Shown in pieces: positions 1 through 7,020 of a stretch of 64,000 nucleotides of DNA. The stretch spans positions 366,734 through 430,733 of the forward strand of contig NZ_QVMT01000006.1 in NCBI RefSeq assembly GCF_003418935.1, in the 5' to 3' direction. The stretch's first letter is position 1; each line of letters starts with the position of its first letter. The DNA is from Emticicia sp. C21. Its GTDB lineage: Bacteria; Bacteroidota; Bacteroidia; Cytophagales; Spirosomataceae. Below the pieces are notes generated by a model that saw only the letters and a program-made list of their open reading frames with translations, did not search any database and was not told the origin of the DNA. The position numbers were made by a program, and so were the translations under genes.

Positions 1-520
1 CCCCTCCTAAGTATTCCGATACCTTGTAAATTTTCTTCAAAGCACCCCCATCGGGTGAAATCAATAGAGGAGTTTCTCCAATATGTTCGATTGCCTTTTT
101 AATAAAAGTATGATTCGGAATCACCTCACAATTATTCAACAAGGCCGGAGTTACCTCAGAATGTGGGTCAAAGACCGTTACTTTGCTGAGTTGTAAGGCA
201 TTGATAATATCGGCATACACTTTCACTGTCAAAGGCTCCCCACCCACCATCACTCTATCTTGTCGGGCCGCCGGAAAGTAGGGGATAAAAGCATTTATCT
301 CTTTTACTTTCATTCGTTTTAAAGCATCCACTGCCACACATAAAAGCCCTAAATCATTAAATGAGTTAAGTCGGTGACTTATCACTACCTGCTCTGTAAT
401 AGCAAAGTCTGATTTGATTTTGATATGTGGTTCTCCACCTGCAAAAGTGAATGCCTCAAAACTGATGCTTTCCAGTTCCAGGAACGAGTTGAAGTTTTTA
501 TCTAAATTAATTGTTTTCAT
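1..520 (-). CDS. prs: Ribose-phosphate pyrophosphokinase-like protein (partial, N-terminal 173 residues)
   Basis: The gene runs off the left edge; the ATG is at 518-520 on the minus strand. The readable part carries PRPP synthetase hallmarks: FAGGEPHIKI near residue 27, YFPAARQDRVMVGGEP near residue 81 (the catalytic flexible-loop region) and FDPHSEVTPAL near residue 118 (ribose-5-phosphate/ATP site). PRPP synthetases make phosphoribosyl pyrophosphate from ribose 5-phosphate and ATP. It lies directly downstream of an NrtR regulator and has an NrtR-type operator at its promoter, so it is probably the dedicated PRPP supplier for NAD salvage rather than the housekeeping enzyme. A nicotinamide phosphoribosyltransferase gene would be expected beyond the edge, but that is inference. 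Confidence 0.85.
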   Translation of the reverse strand, partial: MKTINLDKNFNSFLELESISFEAFTFAGGEPHIKIKSDFAITEQVVISHRLNSFNDLGLLCVAVDALKRMKVKEINAFIPYFPAARQDRVMVGGEPLTVKVYADIINALQLSKVTVFDPHSEVTPALLNNCEVIPNHTFIKKAIEHIGETPLLISPDGGALKKIYKVSEYLGG

Positions 521-522
521 GT

Positions 523-545
523 ATTTGTGTAATTTTTACGCAAAT
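523..545. promoter_or_regulatory. NrtR operator 1 at the prs promoter
   Basis: Near-perfect palindrome with arms ATTTGTGTAA and TTACGCAAAT around a 3-nt centre (9 of 10 positions pair). It overlaps the 3' part of the TATATTTG -7 element and the expected transcription start, 3 bp from the prs ATG, a position suited to repression. Confidence 0.8.
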
Positions 546-571
546 ATAAATAGAATTAAATGACATCTCAA
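541..571 (-). promoter_or_regulatory. prs promoter (TTG, 20-bp spacer, TATATTTG)
   Basis: Read on the minus strand, TTG (569-571) is followed after 20 bp by TATATTTG (541-548). This matches the Bacteroidota -33/-7 consensus (TTTG, TAnnTTTG). Operator 1 covers the downstream edge. Confidence 0.75.
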
Positions 572-576
572 AATGT

Positions 577-598
577 TTTGTGTAAAATTTACGCAAAT
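577..598. promoter_or_regulatory. NrtR operator 2, upstream of the prs -33 and over the nrtR stop codon
   Basis: Second palindrome with arms TTTGTGTAAA and TTTACGCAAA around one base. It shares the GTGTAA/TTACGC core with operator 1, sits just upstream of the prs -33 element and includes the nrtR stop codon (589-591). Confidence 0.75.
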
Positions 599-1290
599 GT
601 TATTTCAAAATGAAAACCCTTGCTTAAGAGCTGATTATAAGCGTTGTTATTAAATCTGAATAATCGGGCAGGGCGACCGCTTCCAGTATTAGGGGAAAGC
701 GTATTTGTTTCTTCCAGAAAACCGAAGCTTAATATTTTCTTCCTGAAATTGCGGCGATCAATATCCTGTTCTAAGATAACTGTGTAGAGGCTTTCGAGGT
801 CTGAGAAAGGAAACTCCTCAGCTAATAAATCGAAACCAATCGGTTGATAGGTCAATTTGTTTTTTAATCGTTGATGCGCTACTTTGATAATCTCGTTGTG
901 GTCGTAACCCAGCTTAGGAACTCTATCAATCGCAAACCATTGGGCTTCTTCGGCATCGGTGTCGTTCTGATGCACCAAAGCAAAATTATCGGGATTCACC
1001 AATGCAAAATAAGCAACAGAAATAACCCTGAAACGAGGGTCGCGGTTGATATCATCGCCGAAAGTATATAACTGCTCCAGATAATTTACCTGAATGCCTG
1101 CTTCCTCCTGTAGCTCACGGGTTACGGCCTCTTTCAGTGATTCGTGTTTGAGCACAAAGCCACCCGGCAGTACCCATATACCTTTCATTTGTCCGAACTT
1201 CTGTTTTACCAACAACACATACAGCGTGTTTTGCTGATAACCAAACACAATGGCATCGACAGCTACTTTTATTTCATTCGTTTCAGACAT
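589..1290 (-). CDS. nrtR: NrtR-type Nudix/winged-helix transcriptional regulator of NAD metabolism
   Basis: The protein is 233 residues from the ATG at 1288-1290. An upstream TTG would extend the frame but lies inside an operator/promoter, so ATG is chosen. The N-terminal half is a Nudix domain with a complete Nudix box (GGFVLKHESLKEAVTREL followed by QEEAGI). The C-terminal half is the winged helix typical of NrtR, with DRRNFRKKILSFGFLEE and GRPARLFRF. NrtR proteins repress NAD biosynthesis or salvage genes and release DNA when ADP-ribose-type ligands bind. Many family members have a degenerate Nudix box; this one is intact, so hydrolase activity is possible. The prs-like gene follows on the same strand, and both promoters carry matching palindromes, which predicts autoregulation. 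Confidence 0.9.
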   Translation of the reverse strand: MSETNEIKVAVDAIVFGYQQNTLYVLLVKQKFGQMKGIWVLPGGFVLKHESLKEAVTRELQEEAGIQVNYLEQLYTFGDDINRDPRFRVISVAYFALVNPDNFALVHQNDTDAEEAQWFAIDRVPKLGYDHNEIIKVAHQRLKNKLTYQPIGFDLLAEEFPFSDLESLYTVILEQDIDRRNFRKKILSFGFLEETNTLSPNTGSGRPARLFRFNNNAYNQLLSKGFHFEITFA

Positions 1291-1297
1291 ATTCGTG

Positions 1298-1319
1298 GCG
1301 TATAATTTACGCAAAAGTA
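1298..1319 (-). promoter_or_regulatory. nrtR -7 element (TACTTTTG) fused to NrtR operator 3
   Basis: On the minus strand TACTTTTG (1312-1319) runs into GCGTAAATTATACGC (1298-1312), with perfect GCGTA/TACGC arms. As at prs, the operator covers the likely start site, which supports autoregulation. No clear -33 TTG was found at standard spacing. Confidence 0.7.
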
Positions 1320-1404
1320 GCGACTAACAGCAAATATCGGTATAGAAATGGGCTGTTTTTTGAGGTAACGGTATGACTGAGATTAAAAAACTTGTCTTAA
1401 CAAC

Positions 1405-1412
1405 TATTTTTG
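1405..1412 (+). promoter_or_regulatory. Possible -7 element of ilvE
   Basis: TATTTTTG matches TAnnTTTG and ends 83 bp before the ilvE ATG. No convincing -33 element was seen, so this is weak support. Confidence 0.35.
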
Positions 1413-1495
1413 CATTTTTCCTTGACAATGTGGTATATTCTTTGTTGTTTCGCAAATGGAATAGTTATTTGAGTACATAATTAATAAAGTTTATC

Positions 1496-2566
1496 ATGAC
1501 AGAGACATTAAACTTCGACGTTACCACAGTAGCACAAAGCAGAATTCATCAGTTTGACCCTAATAATATTGTATTTGGTTCGCTCTTTACAGACCACATG
1601 CTCGTGGCTGATTATATTGATGGACAATGGCAAACACCGAAAATTCTTCCTTTTGGTGATATCAGCTATAATCCGGCTCTGGCAAGTCTGCATTACGGAC
1701 AAGCGATTTTTGAAGGAATGAAAGCTTTCAAAAATGACAACGACGAAGTATTGATGTTCCGTCCGCAAGATAATTGGAAACGTTTTAACATTTCGGCTGA
1801 ACGCATGTGTATGGCACAAGTGCCGGAAGAAATATTCATTGGTGGGTTGGAAGAATTGTTGCGTTTAGATGCTGCCTGGGTACCCAAAGGTGAAGATAAT
1901 TCATTGTATCTAAGACCATTCATGATTTCTAGTGATGTGTATCTGGGTGTTCGTCCATCACAAAACTATCGTTTCATGATTATTATGAGTCCGGCAGGTA
2001 AATACTACTCTACGCCGCCGAAAGTGAAAGTAGAAACTGAATTTATCCGTGCGGCTCCGGGTGGCGTAGGTTATGCGAAATGTGCAGGTAACTATGCGGC
2101 TTCGTTGTATCCGGCTAAATTGGCGCAACAACAAGGATATACACAATTATTATGGACAGATGCCATTGAACATAAATATTTTGAAGAGTCAGGTACCATG
2201 AACGTGATGTTTGTGATAGATGGTAAGCTGGTTACGCCTGCAGTAAGCAGTACTATCCTGAAAGGTGTTACCCGTGATTCTTTGGTAAAATTAGCACAAT
2301 CGATGGGTATTGAAGTTGAAGAAAGAAGAGTATCGGTAGAGGAGGTAATCTCAGGTATCAGCAATGGCACTGTAACAGAGGTATTTGGTGCAGGAACAGC
2401 CGTAGTGGTATCACCGTTTGCTGCTATTGGTTTTGAAGGTGAAGATTATGACTTACCTGAAATCACCGAAAAATCTATCTCTTCTCAATTGAAAAAAGCC
2501 TTGAACGATGTTCGCACAGGTAAAGTAGAAGATACTTTCGGTTGGGTTTGGAAAGTGAATGCTTAA
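1496..2566 (+). CDS. ilvE: Branched-chain-amino-acid aminotransferase
   Basis: This 356-residue fold-type IV PLP aminotransferase interconverts leucine, isoleucine and valine with their 2-oxo acids, the last step of branched-chain amino acid synthesis. The sequence shows the family layout: LHYGQAIFEGMKAF near residue 66, LYLRPFMI near 136, the PLP-lysine region GYAKCAGNYAAS near 190, the EESGTMNVMFV segment and the GTVTEVFGAGTAVVVSP phosphate-binding region near the C-terminus. The length and the lysine motif fit the longer eukaryote-like (type II) subgroup that is usual in Bacteroidota. It stands alone with no other ilv or leu gene here. The start has no recognisable Shine-Dalgarno sequence, which is typical of the phylum. 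Confidence 0.93.
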   Translation: MTETLNFDVTTVAQSRIHQFDPNNIVFGSLFTDHMLVADYIDGQWQTPKILPFGDISYNPALASLHYGQAIFEGMKAFKNDNDEVLMFRPQDNWKRFNISAERMCMAQVPEEIFIGGLEELLRLDAAWVPKGEDNSLYLRPFMISSDVYLGVRPSQNYRFMIIMSPAGKYYSTPPKVKVETEFIRAAPGGVGYAKCAGNYAASLYPAKLAQQQGYTQLLWTDAIEHKYFEESGTMNVMFVIDGKLVTPAVSSTILKGVTRDSLVKLAQSMGIEVEERRVSVEEVISGISNGTVTEVFGAGTAVVVSPFAAIGFEGEDYDLPEITEKSISSQLKKALNDVRTGKVEDTFGWVWKVNA

Positions 2567-2611
2567 GACAATTTAAAGTAAATTCAGTTTAGCAGTATTC
2601 TGCAAAATTTT

Positions 2612-3013
2612 ATGGAAGAACAACATCCGAATATTCAATTAATAGGAGCTTTTTTTTCAGCATATGCTGAGAATAATTACGATAAAATAGGTGAAGTACT
2701 TGATGAAAATATAAAATGGCATATACCTGGAACACACCCACTCAGTGGAACAAAAGTGGGGATTGAATCAGTTTTAGAATATTTTCAACAATTAGGAAAA
2801 GGGTCATTTAAGGCCGAACCAATAGTTATGGGCGTTAACGAAAATTTTGTGATTGACTGCCATAGGAATTGGAGCAACCTTGAAAACGAAGAGAATCTGA
2901 ATAATATGTCATGTCTTTTGTGGAAAATTGGAAATGGCAAAATTGTCGAAGTACATAATTTCCCTGAAAATCAACAGATAGTAGATTCATTTTTCTCAAA
3001 ATTGTATAGTTAA
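2612..3013 (+). CDS. SnoaL-like / NTF2-fold protein
   Basis: This 133-residue protein fits the SnoaL-like NTF2 superfamily of small alpha-beta cones. The N-terminal helix is followed by EVLDENIKWHIPGTHPLSGTKVGIESVLEYFQQL, the usual pattern of one aromatic strand and a GxxxVxxYF helix. Family members range from polyketide cyclases to ligand-binding proteins of unknown role, so no substrate can be given. It starts 45 bp after ilvE, but a functional link is doubtful. A hairpin follows the stop codon. Confidence 0.7.
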   Translation: MEEQHPNIQLIGAFFSAYAENNYDKIGEVLDENIKWHIPGTHPLSGTKVGIESVLEYFQQLGKGSFKAEPIVMGVNENFVIDCHRNWSNLENEENLNNMSCLLWKIGNGKIVEVHNFPENQQIVDSFFSKLYS

Positions 3014-3036
3014 TGATGTTTTAATAGATTGAGTAT

Positions 3037-3082
3037 AAAACGACCCCGGGACCGTCAATTTTCTGATGTTTCGGGGTTGTTT
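3037..3082 (+). terminator. Hairpin after the SnoaL-like gene
   Basis: AAACGACCCCG (3038-3048) pairs with CGGGGTTGTTT (3072-3082), 11 bp with one G-U, around a 23-nt loop. The tail is only moderately T-rich, so it is a probable terminator rather than a certain one. Confidence 0.5.
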
Positions 3083-3233
3083 GCTTATCTTCAACGTAAA
3101 GATTTCTACTATATATAGTTCTTCTGACAATTAGTTTTTTTTATTCACTACAAGTAATTGATAAGTTTGAATAAAGTAAAGAAACTAAGCTCTTGAGAAA
3201 ACCTCTTCTTATTCTCAAAATAATTTTCATGAT

Positions 3234-3267
3234 AGTATGCCTGCATACTGATTTTTTTCTACATTTG
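3234..3267 (+). promoter_or_regulatory. marR promoter with palindromic operator
   Basis: AGTATGC-CT-GCATACT (3234-3249) is a perfect 7-bp inverted repeat. It ends 10 bp before TACATTTG (3260-3267), a TAnnTTTG -7 element, so it occupies the -33 region. Binding there would block polymerase. The arrangement also places the real start downstream, at 3292. Confidence 0.6.
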
Positions 3268-3291
3268 TGGTTACCCGAAGCGCAAACACCA

Positions 3292-3759
3292 ATGAGGAAG
3301 GAAAAAACGATAGATTTTCATCTAAAATGGGCCTGGCATGCTATTTCACGCATGTACAATGCCTATGCAAGCCAATATGATATAACCATGGCCATTGGCT
3401 ATGTATTGCTTAATATTGATTCAGAGAAAGGTACACCTGCTACAAAAATAGGCCCCTCGATAGGTATGGAGCCCCGTAGCCTGACCCGCATGCTGAAAAC
3501 ATTGGAAGAAAAAGGCTGGATTTATCGTGAAACCGATGCTGATGACAAGCGTTTCGTAAAAGTATATCTGACGGAGGAAGGCAAAAGAAAAAGAAACTTT
3601 GCGCGCGAGGGAGTAATCATCTTCAATAAGAAGATTCAGGAAGTGATACCTGCCGACAAACTAGCTGTTTTTTTTGAGGTGATTAAAGAAATTAATTCAC
3701 TGGTAGATGAAGAAAACAGTAAGGTAAAAGATAATATTATATTCGAAATAATGGATTGA
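3292..3759 (+). CDS. MarR-family transcriptional regulator
   Basis: This 155-residue winged-helix regulator starts at ATG 3292. The open frame extends upstream to a TTG at 3193, but that part includes the promoter and operator and has no family similarity. The core shows MarR features: the dimerisation helix DFHLKWAWHAISRMYNAYA, the recognition region GMEPRSLTRMLKTLEEKGW and the beta-wing RETDADDKRFVKVYLTEEG. MarR proteins usually repress themselves and a neighbouring efflux or detoxification gene, yet no obvious target is adjacent. The operator suggests autoregulation. A MITE-like repeat begins at the base after the stop codon. Confidence 0.85.
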   Translation: MRKEKTIDFHLKWAWHAISRMYNAYASQYDITMAIGYVLLNIDSEKGTPATKIGPSIGMEPRSLTRMLKTLEEKGWIYRETDADDKRFVKVYLTEEGKRKRNFAREGVIIFNKKIQEVIPADKLAVFFEVIKEINSLVDEENSKVKDNIIFEIMD

Positions 3760-3920
3760 GAGCATGTTTAAAAATTATAATTCGACCTACAAAGGCATCT
3801 TTTTAAGCTATACTGCGTTGCATTTTTTCGCCGTAGCTGCTGGCTACGTCTGCAAAATGCGCCTTGTCTAGCTTAAAAATCTGTCCTTTTCGGCCAGAAT
3901 AACAATATTTAAACCTGCTC
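3760..3920. repeat. MITE-like element, copy 1 (161 bp)
   Basis: The ends form an inverted repeat: GAGCATGTTTAAA at the left and TTTAAACCTGCTC at the right, one mismatch when reversed. The interior is itself a long imperfect stem with arms TTTTTAAGCTA and TAGCTTAAAAA, plus inner arms GCATTTTTTCGCCGTAGC and GCTACGTCTGCAAAATGC. It carries no coding frame. A shortened relative lies at 33152-33262. It fills the gap between the convergent marR and uvrA genes and may also stop transcription from both sides. Confidence 0.7.
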
Positions 3921-3939
3921 AAAATAAAGGTCTGAGTAC

Positions 3940-6783
3940 TCAGACCTTTATTTTTTCTTTCAGAAACTCTGCTGTATAGTTGTTTTCGAGTTTTACCATT
4001 TCTTCCGGTGTACCTTCAAAGGTTACATAACCACCTTTTTCTCCCCCTTCCGGCCCTAAATCAATAATCCAATCGGCTGATTTAATGATTTCCATATTAT
4101 GTTCAATGATAATCACCGAATCTCCCTGGTCTACTAAGGCATTAATGGCTTTCAGTAGTTTCTTAATGTCATGAAAATGTAGTCCGGTAGTAGGTTCGTC
4201 AAATACGAATAAGGTTTTGCCTTTATCTGCATTGCCTTTGCTTAAAAAGAATGCCAGTTTTACCCGTTGTGCTTCTCCACCTGATAGAGTACTTGACGAT
4301 TGCCCCAAACCGATATAGCCCAAACCAACATCTTGTAGAGGTTGTAGTTTGTCCGCCAGTTTAGGGTCACTTTCTTTAAAAAATTCTATAGCCTCATCAA
4401 CCGTCATGGCCAGAATATCGGCAATATCCTTGTCTTTATATTTTACTTCCAGAATCTCCTGTTTGAAACGCTTACCTCCGCAGCTTTCACATTTCAGGCG
4501 CACATCAGCCATGAATTGCATTTCAATGGTTTGTTCTCCCTCACCCTGGCAAGCTTCACAGCGTCCACCATCTACGTTGAACGAGAAAAACGCAGGCTTA
4601 TAATCGCGGGCTTTTGATAATTGCTGATCAGCCATTAACTGTCTGATATAATCATAGGCCTTGATATAAGTTACCGGATTAGAGCGGGAAGATTTACCGA
4701 TTGGATTCTGGTCGACCATCTCAATCTGGGTGATTCTGTCTAGCGAACCTATTAAATCGCTGTACTTTCCGGCCTCTTCGCTGTATTCTCCTTTCAATCG
4801 GGCAATGGCAGGGAATAAGATTTTGCGTACTAAAGTAGATTTCCCGGAGCCACTCACACCTGTTACCACGTTCAGTACGCCTATCGGAAATTTTACATCC
4901 ACTTCTTTTAAGTTATTTTCCCGGGCACCTCTGATTTCAATAAAATCAACAGGTTTTCTTCTTTGGGTGGGTACTGATACCTGATCTTCGCCAGTCAGGA
5001 AGCGAATGGTGTGGCTGCCTCCGGCTTTTTCTGCTTTCTTCACATCCTCCCAATTCCCCTGAAAAATCAGATTCCCTCCCAGTGTTCCTGCATCCGGGCC
5101 AATATCCACAATTTCGTCAGCGGCCATCATTACCTCTTCTTCGTGTTCTACTACCACCACACTATTACCCAAGTCTCGTAAAGATTCCAAAACCCCAACT
5201 AATCGACGAGTATCTCTTGGGTGTAGACCAATACTTGGCTCATCAAGAATATACATAGAACCCACCAATGCACTACCTAAGGAAGTAGCCAATTTAATGC
5301 GTTGAAACTCACCACCTGATAAGCTGGATGTCAATCGGTTTAAGGTCAAATACCCCAAACCTACCCGCTCCATAAAGTCGAGGCGGCTATTAATCTCTAT
5401 CAGTATTCGTTTAGCAATCCCTTGCTGGTAATCAGGCAATTCCAGTTTTTTGAAGAATTGAATGACATCGGAGATTGGCATTAATACCAAATCTGTAATG
5501 GAAATACCCCCGATTTTTACATAAGCCGCGTCTTTACGCAAGCGAGAGCCCCGACAATCCGGGCAATCTGTGCGCCCACGATAGCGTGAGAGCATCACTC
5601 TGTATTGTACTTTATATACCTGACTTTCAACATCAGCAAAGAAGGCATTTAAGCCCTGGAAATAAGAGTTACCTGTCCAGAGTAAGTCTTTCTGTTCTTG
5701 TGTCAGGTCTCTGTAAGCCCTATGAATCGGGAAATCAAAACGGATACCATTTCTCAATAAAGGAGCTAACCATTCACTCATCCTATCTGTTCGCCACGGC
5801 ACAATGGCTCCTTCAAAAATTGAAAGATTTTTGTCAGGTATTACTAAATCAGGATCTATACCCAATATTTTACCAAAACCTTCGCAACGTTTACAAGCGC
5901 CATAAGGATTATTGAATGTAAACAGATTGACGCTTGGTTCTTCAAAGGTCAGCCCGTCTAATTCAAATTTATCAGAGAAAACGCGTTTTTCTACACCCAC
6001 TATATCTATAATACACTCACCCTCTCCCTCAAGAAATGCTGTTTGTACCGAATCTGAGAAACGGAATTGCGTATCTTCATCATCATGTTTTACAGTATTT
6101 CTATCAATCAGAATTTCGATTTTATGCTTTGTTTCATCAATCACATAACTATCCTCTACAATTTCTTCAATCTGCTTGATTTCGCCATCAATCAACACAC
6201 GGGTATAGCCTTTTTGGAGGAGTAAGTCTAATTCCTTCTTGATTTTACGGTCATCTTTAATTTTTAAAGGAGTAAGCACCATTACTCTTGTGCCCTCGGC
6301 GTGTGAAAGAATAAAATTCACCACATCGGTAACGGTATCTTTTTTTACTTCTCTTCCGGTCATTGGGGAATAAGTAATACCGATATGGGCAAATAAGAGT
6401 TTGAGGTAATCATAAATTTCGGTAGTAGTACCAACCGTTGAGCGTGGGTTTTTGGTTGCTACTTTTTGCTCAATAGCTATGGCAGGAGATACCCCCTTGA
6501 TATATTCTACATCGGGTTTCTCCATACGCCCTAAAAACTGGCGGGCATACGAACTCAAACTCTCGACATACATGCGTTGCCCCTCAGCAAAAAGGGTATC
6601 AAAAGCCAATGATGATTTTCCACTTCCTGACAAGCCTGTTACTACCACCAGTTTGTTTCGTGGAATAGCAACATCTATATTCTTTAAATTATTTACTTTA
6701 GCTCCTTTAATGATGATAAATTGCTTAGGGTCAAGATTATCAACATCTGGATATTTTATAAAACTACGCGAAGAATTTTCCAT
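3940..6783 (-). CDS. uvrA: Excinuclease ABC subunit UvrA
   Basis: UvrA is the damage-recognition ATPase of nucleotide excision repair and works as a dimer with UvrB. The protein has 947 residues from the ATG at 6781-6783; an upstream TTG frame adds only eight unconserved residues. It has two ABC modules. The first has Walker [10 protein letters not shown] near residue 50, the insertion zinc site CKRC...CPDC, and signature [12 protein letters not shown]. The second has [10 protein letters not shown] near 640, the zinc module CEACQGEG...CESCGGKRF, signature [12 protein letters not shown] and Walker [14 protein letters not shown]. All key residues are present. It is monocistronic and faces the MITE-like element. 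Confidence 0.97.
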   Translation of the reverse strand: MENSSRSFIKYPDVDNLDPKQFIIIKGAKVNNLKNIDVAIPRNKLVVVTGLSGSGKSSLAFDTLFAEGQRMYVESLSSYARQFLGRMEKPDVEYIKGVSPAIAIEQKVATKNPRSTVGTTTEIYDYLKLLFAHIGITYSPMTGREVKKDTVTDVVNFILSHAEGTRVMVLTPLKIKDDRKIKKELDLLLQKGYTRVLIDGEIKQIEEIVEDSYVIDETKHKIEILIDRNTVKHDDEDTQFRFSDSVQTAFLEGEGECIIDIVGVEKRVFSDKFELDGLTFEEPSVNLFTFNNPYGACKRCEGFGKILGIDPDLVIPDKNLSIFEGAIVPWRTDRMSEWLAPLLRNGIRFDFPIHRAYRDLTQEQKDLLWTGNSYFQGLNAFFADVESQVYKVQYRVMLSRYRGRTDCPDCRGSRLRKDAAYVKIGGISITDLVLMPISDVIQFFKKLELPDYQQGIAKRILIEINSRLDFMERVGLGYLTLNRLTSSLSGGEFQRIKLATSLGSALVGSMYILDEPSIGLHPRDTRRLVGVLESLRDLGNSVVVVEHEEEVMMAADEIVDIGPDAGTLGGNLIFQGNWEDVKKAEKAGGSHTIRFLTGEDQVSVPTQRRKPVDFIEIRGARENNLKEVDVKFPIGVLNVVTGVSGSGKSTLVRKILFPAIARLKGEYSEEAGKYSDLIGSLDRITQIEMVDQNPIGKSSRSNPVTYIKAYDYIRQLMADQQLSKARDYKPAFFSFNVDGGRCEACQGEGEQTIEMQFMADVRLKCESCGGKRFKQEILEVKYKDKDIADILAMTVDEAIEFFKESDPKLADKLQPLQDVGLGYIGLGQSSSTLSGGEAQRVKLAFFLSKGNADKGKTLFVFDEPTTGLHFHDIKKLLKAINALVDQGDSVIIIEHNMEIIKSADWIIDLGPEGGEKGGYVTFEGTPEEMVKLENNYTAEFLKEKIKV

Positions 6784-6925
6784 GAAGAAAAAGCCTGTTC
6801 TCCCCAACGAAAGCTCAGGTATGTATATTTGGAGTTAGATAAATCGTACAATAAAACAAGTGTAGTAATTAAGTAAAATTAGTTGATGTTTACTGAGGAT
6901 TTAAACATTTGATAATCAATACATT

Positions 6926-6963
6926 AATCGCTCATTCACACAATCACTCATTCACTAAATCAC
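6926..6963. repeat. GAATGAGTGATT-type short repeat (locus 1)
   Basis: Stretch built from ATTCAC/CTCATTCAC/AATCACTCATTCAC words with a period of about 7-8 bp, lying between uvrA and the esterase-like gene. The same words recur near 14375, 23526-23715 and 37281. Confidence 0.55.
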
Positions 6964-7020
6964 CTAAACGAGGCAAAACCTCATCTATTGTAACCAAATA
7001 TCGATAGAGATAGTTCTTTA

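Noticed and set aside
1291..1314. Upstream TTG start of nrtR
   Set aside because: It lies within the operator and -7 element, so it would not be transcribed as coding sequence.
6784..6807. Upstream TTG start of uvrA adding eight residues
   Set aside because: The extra residues are not part of UvrA and an ATG at 6783 gives the normal N-terminus.
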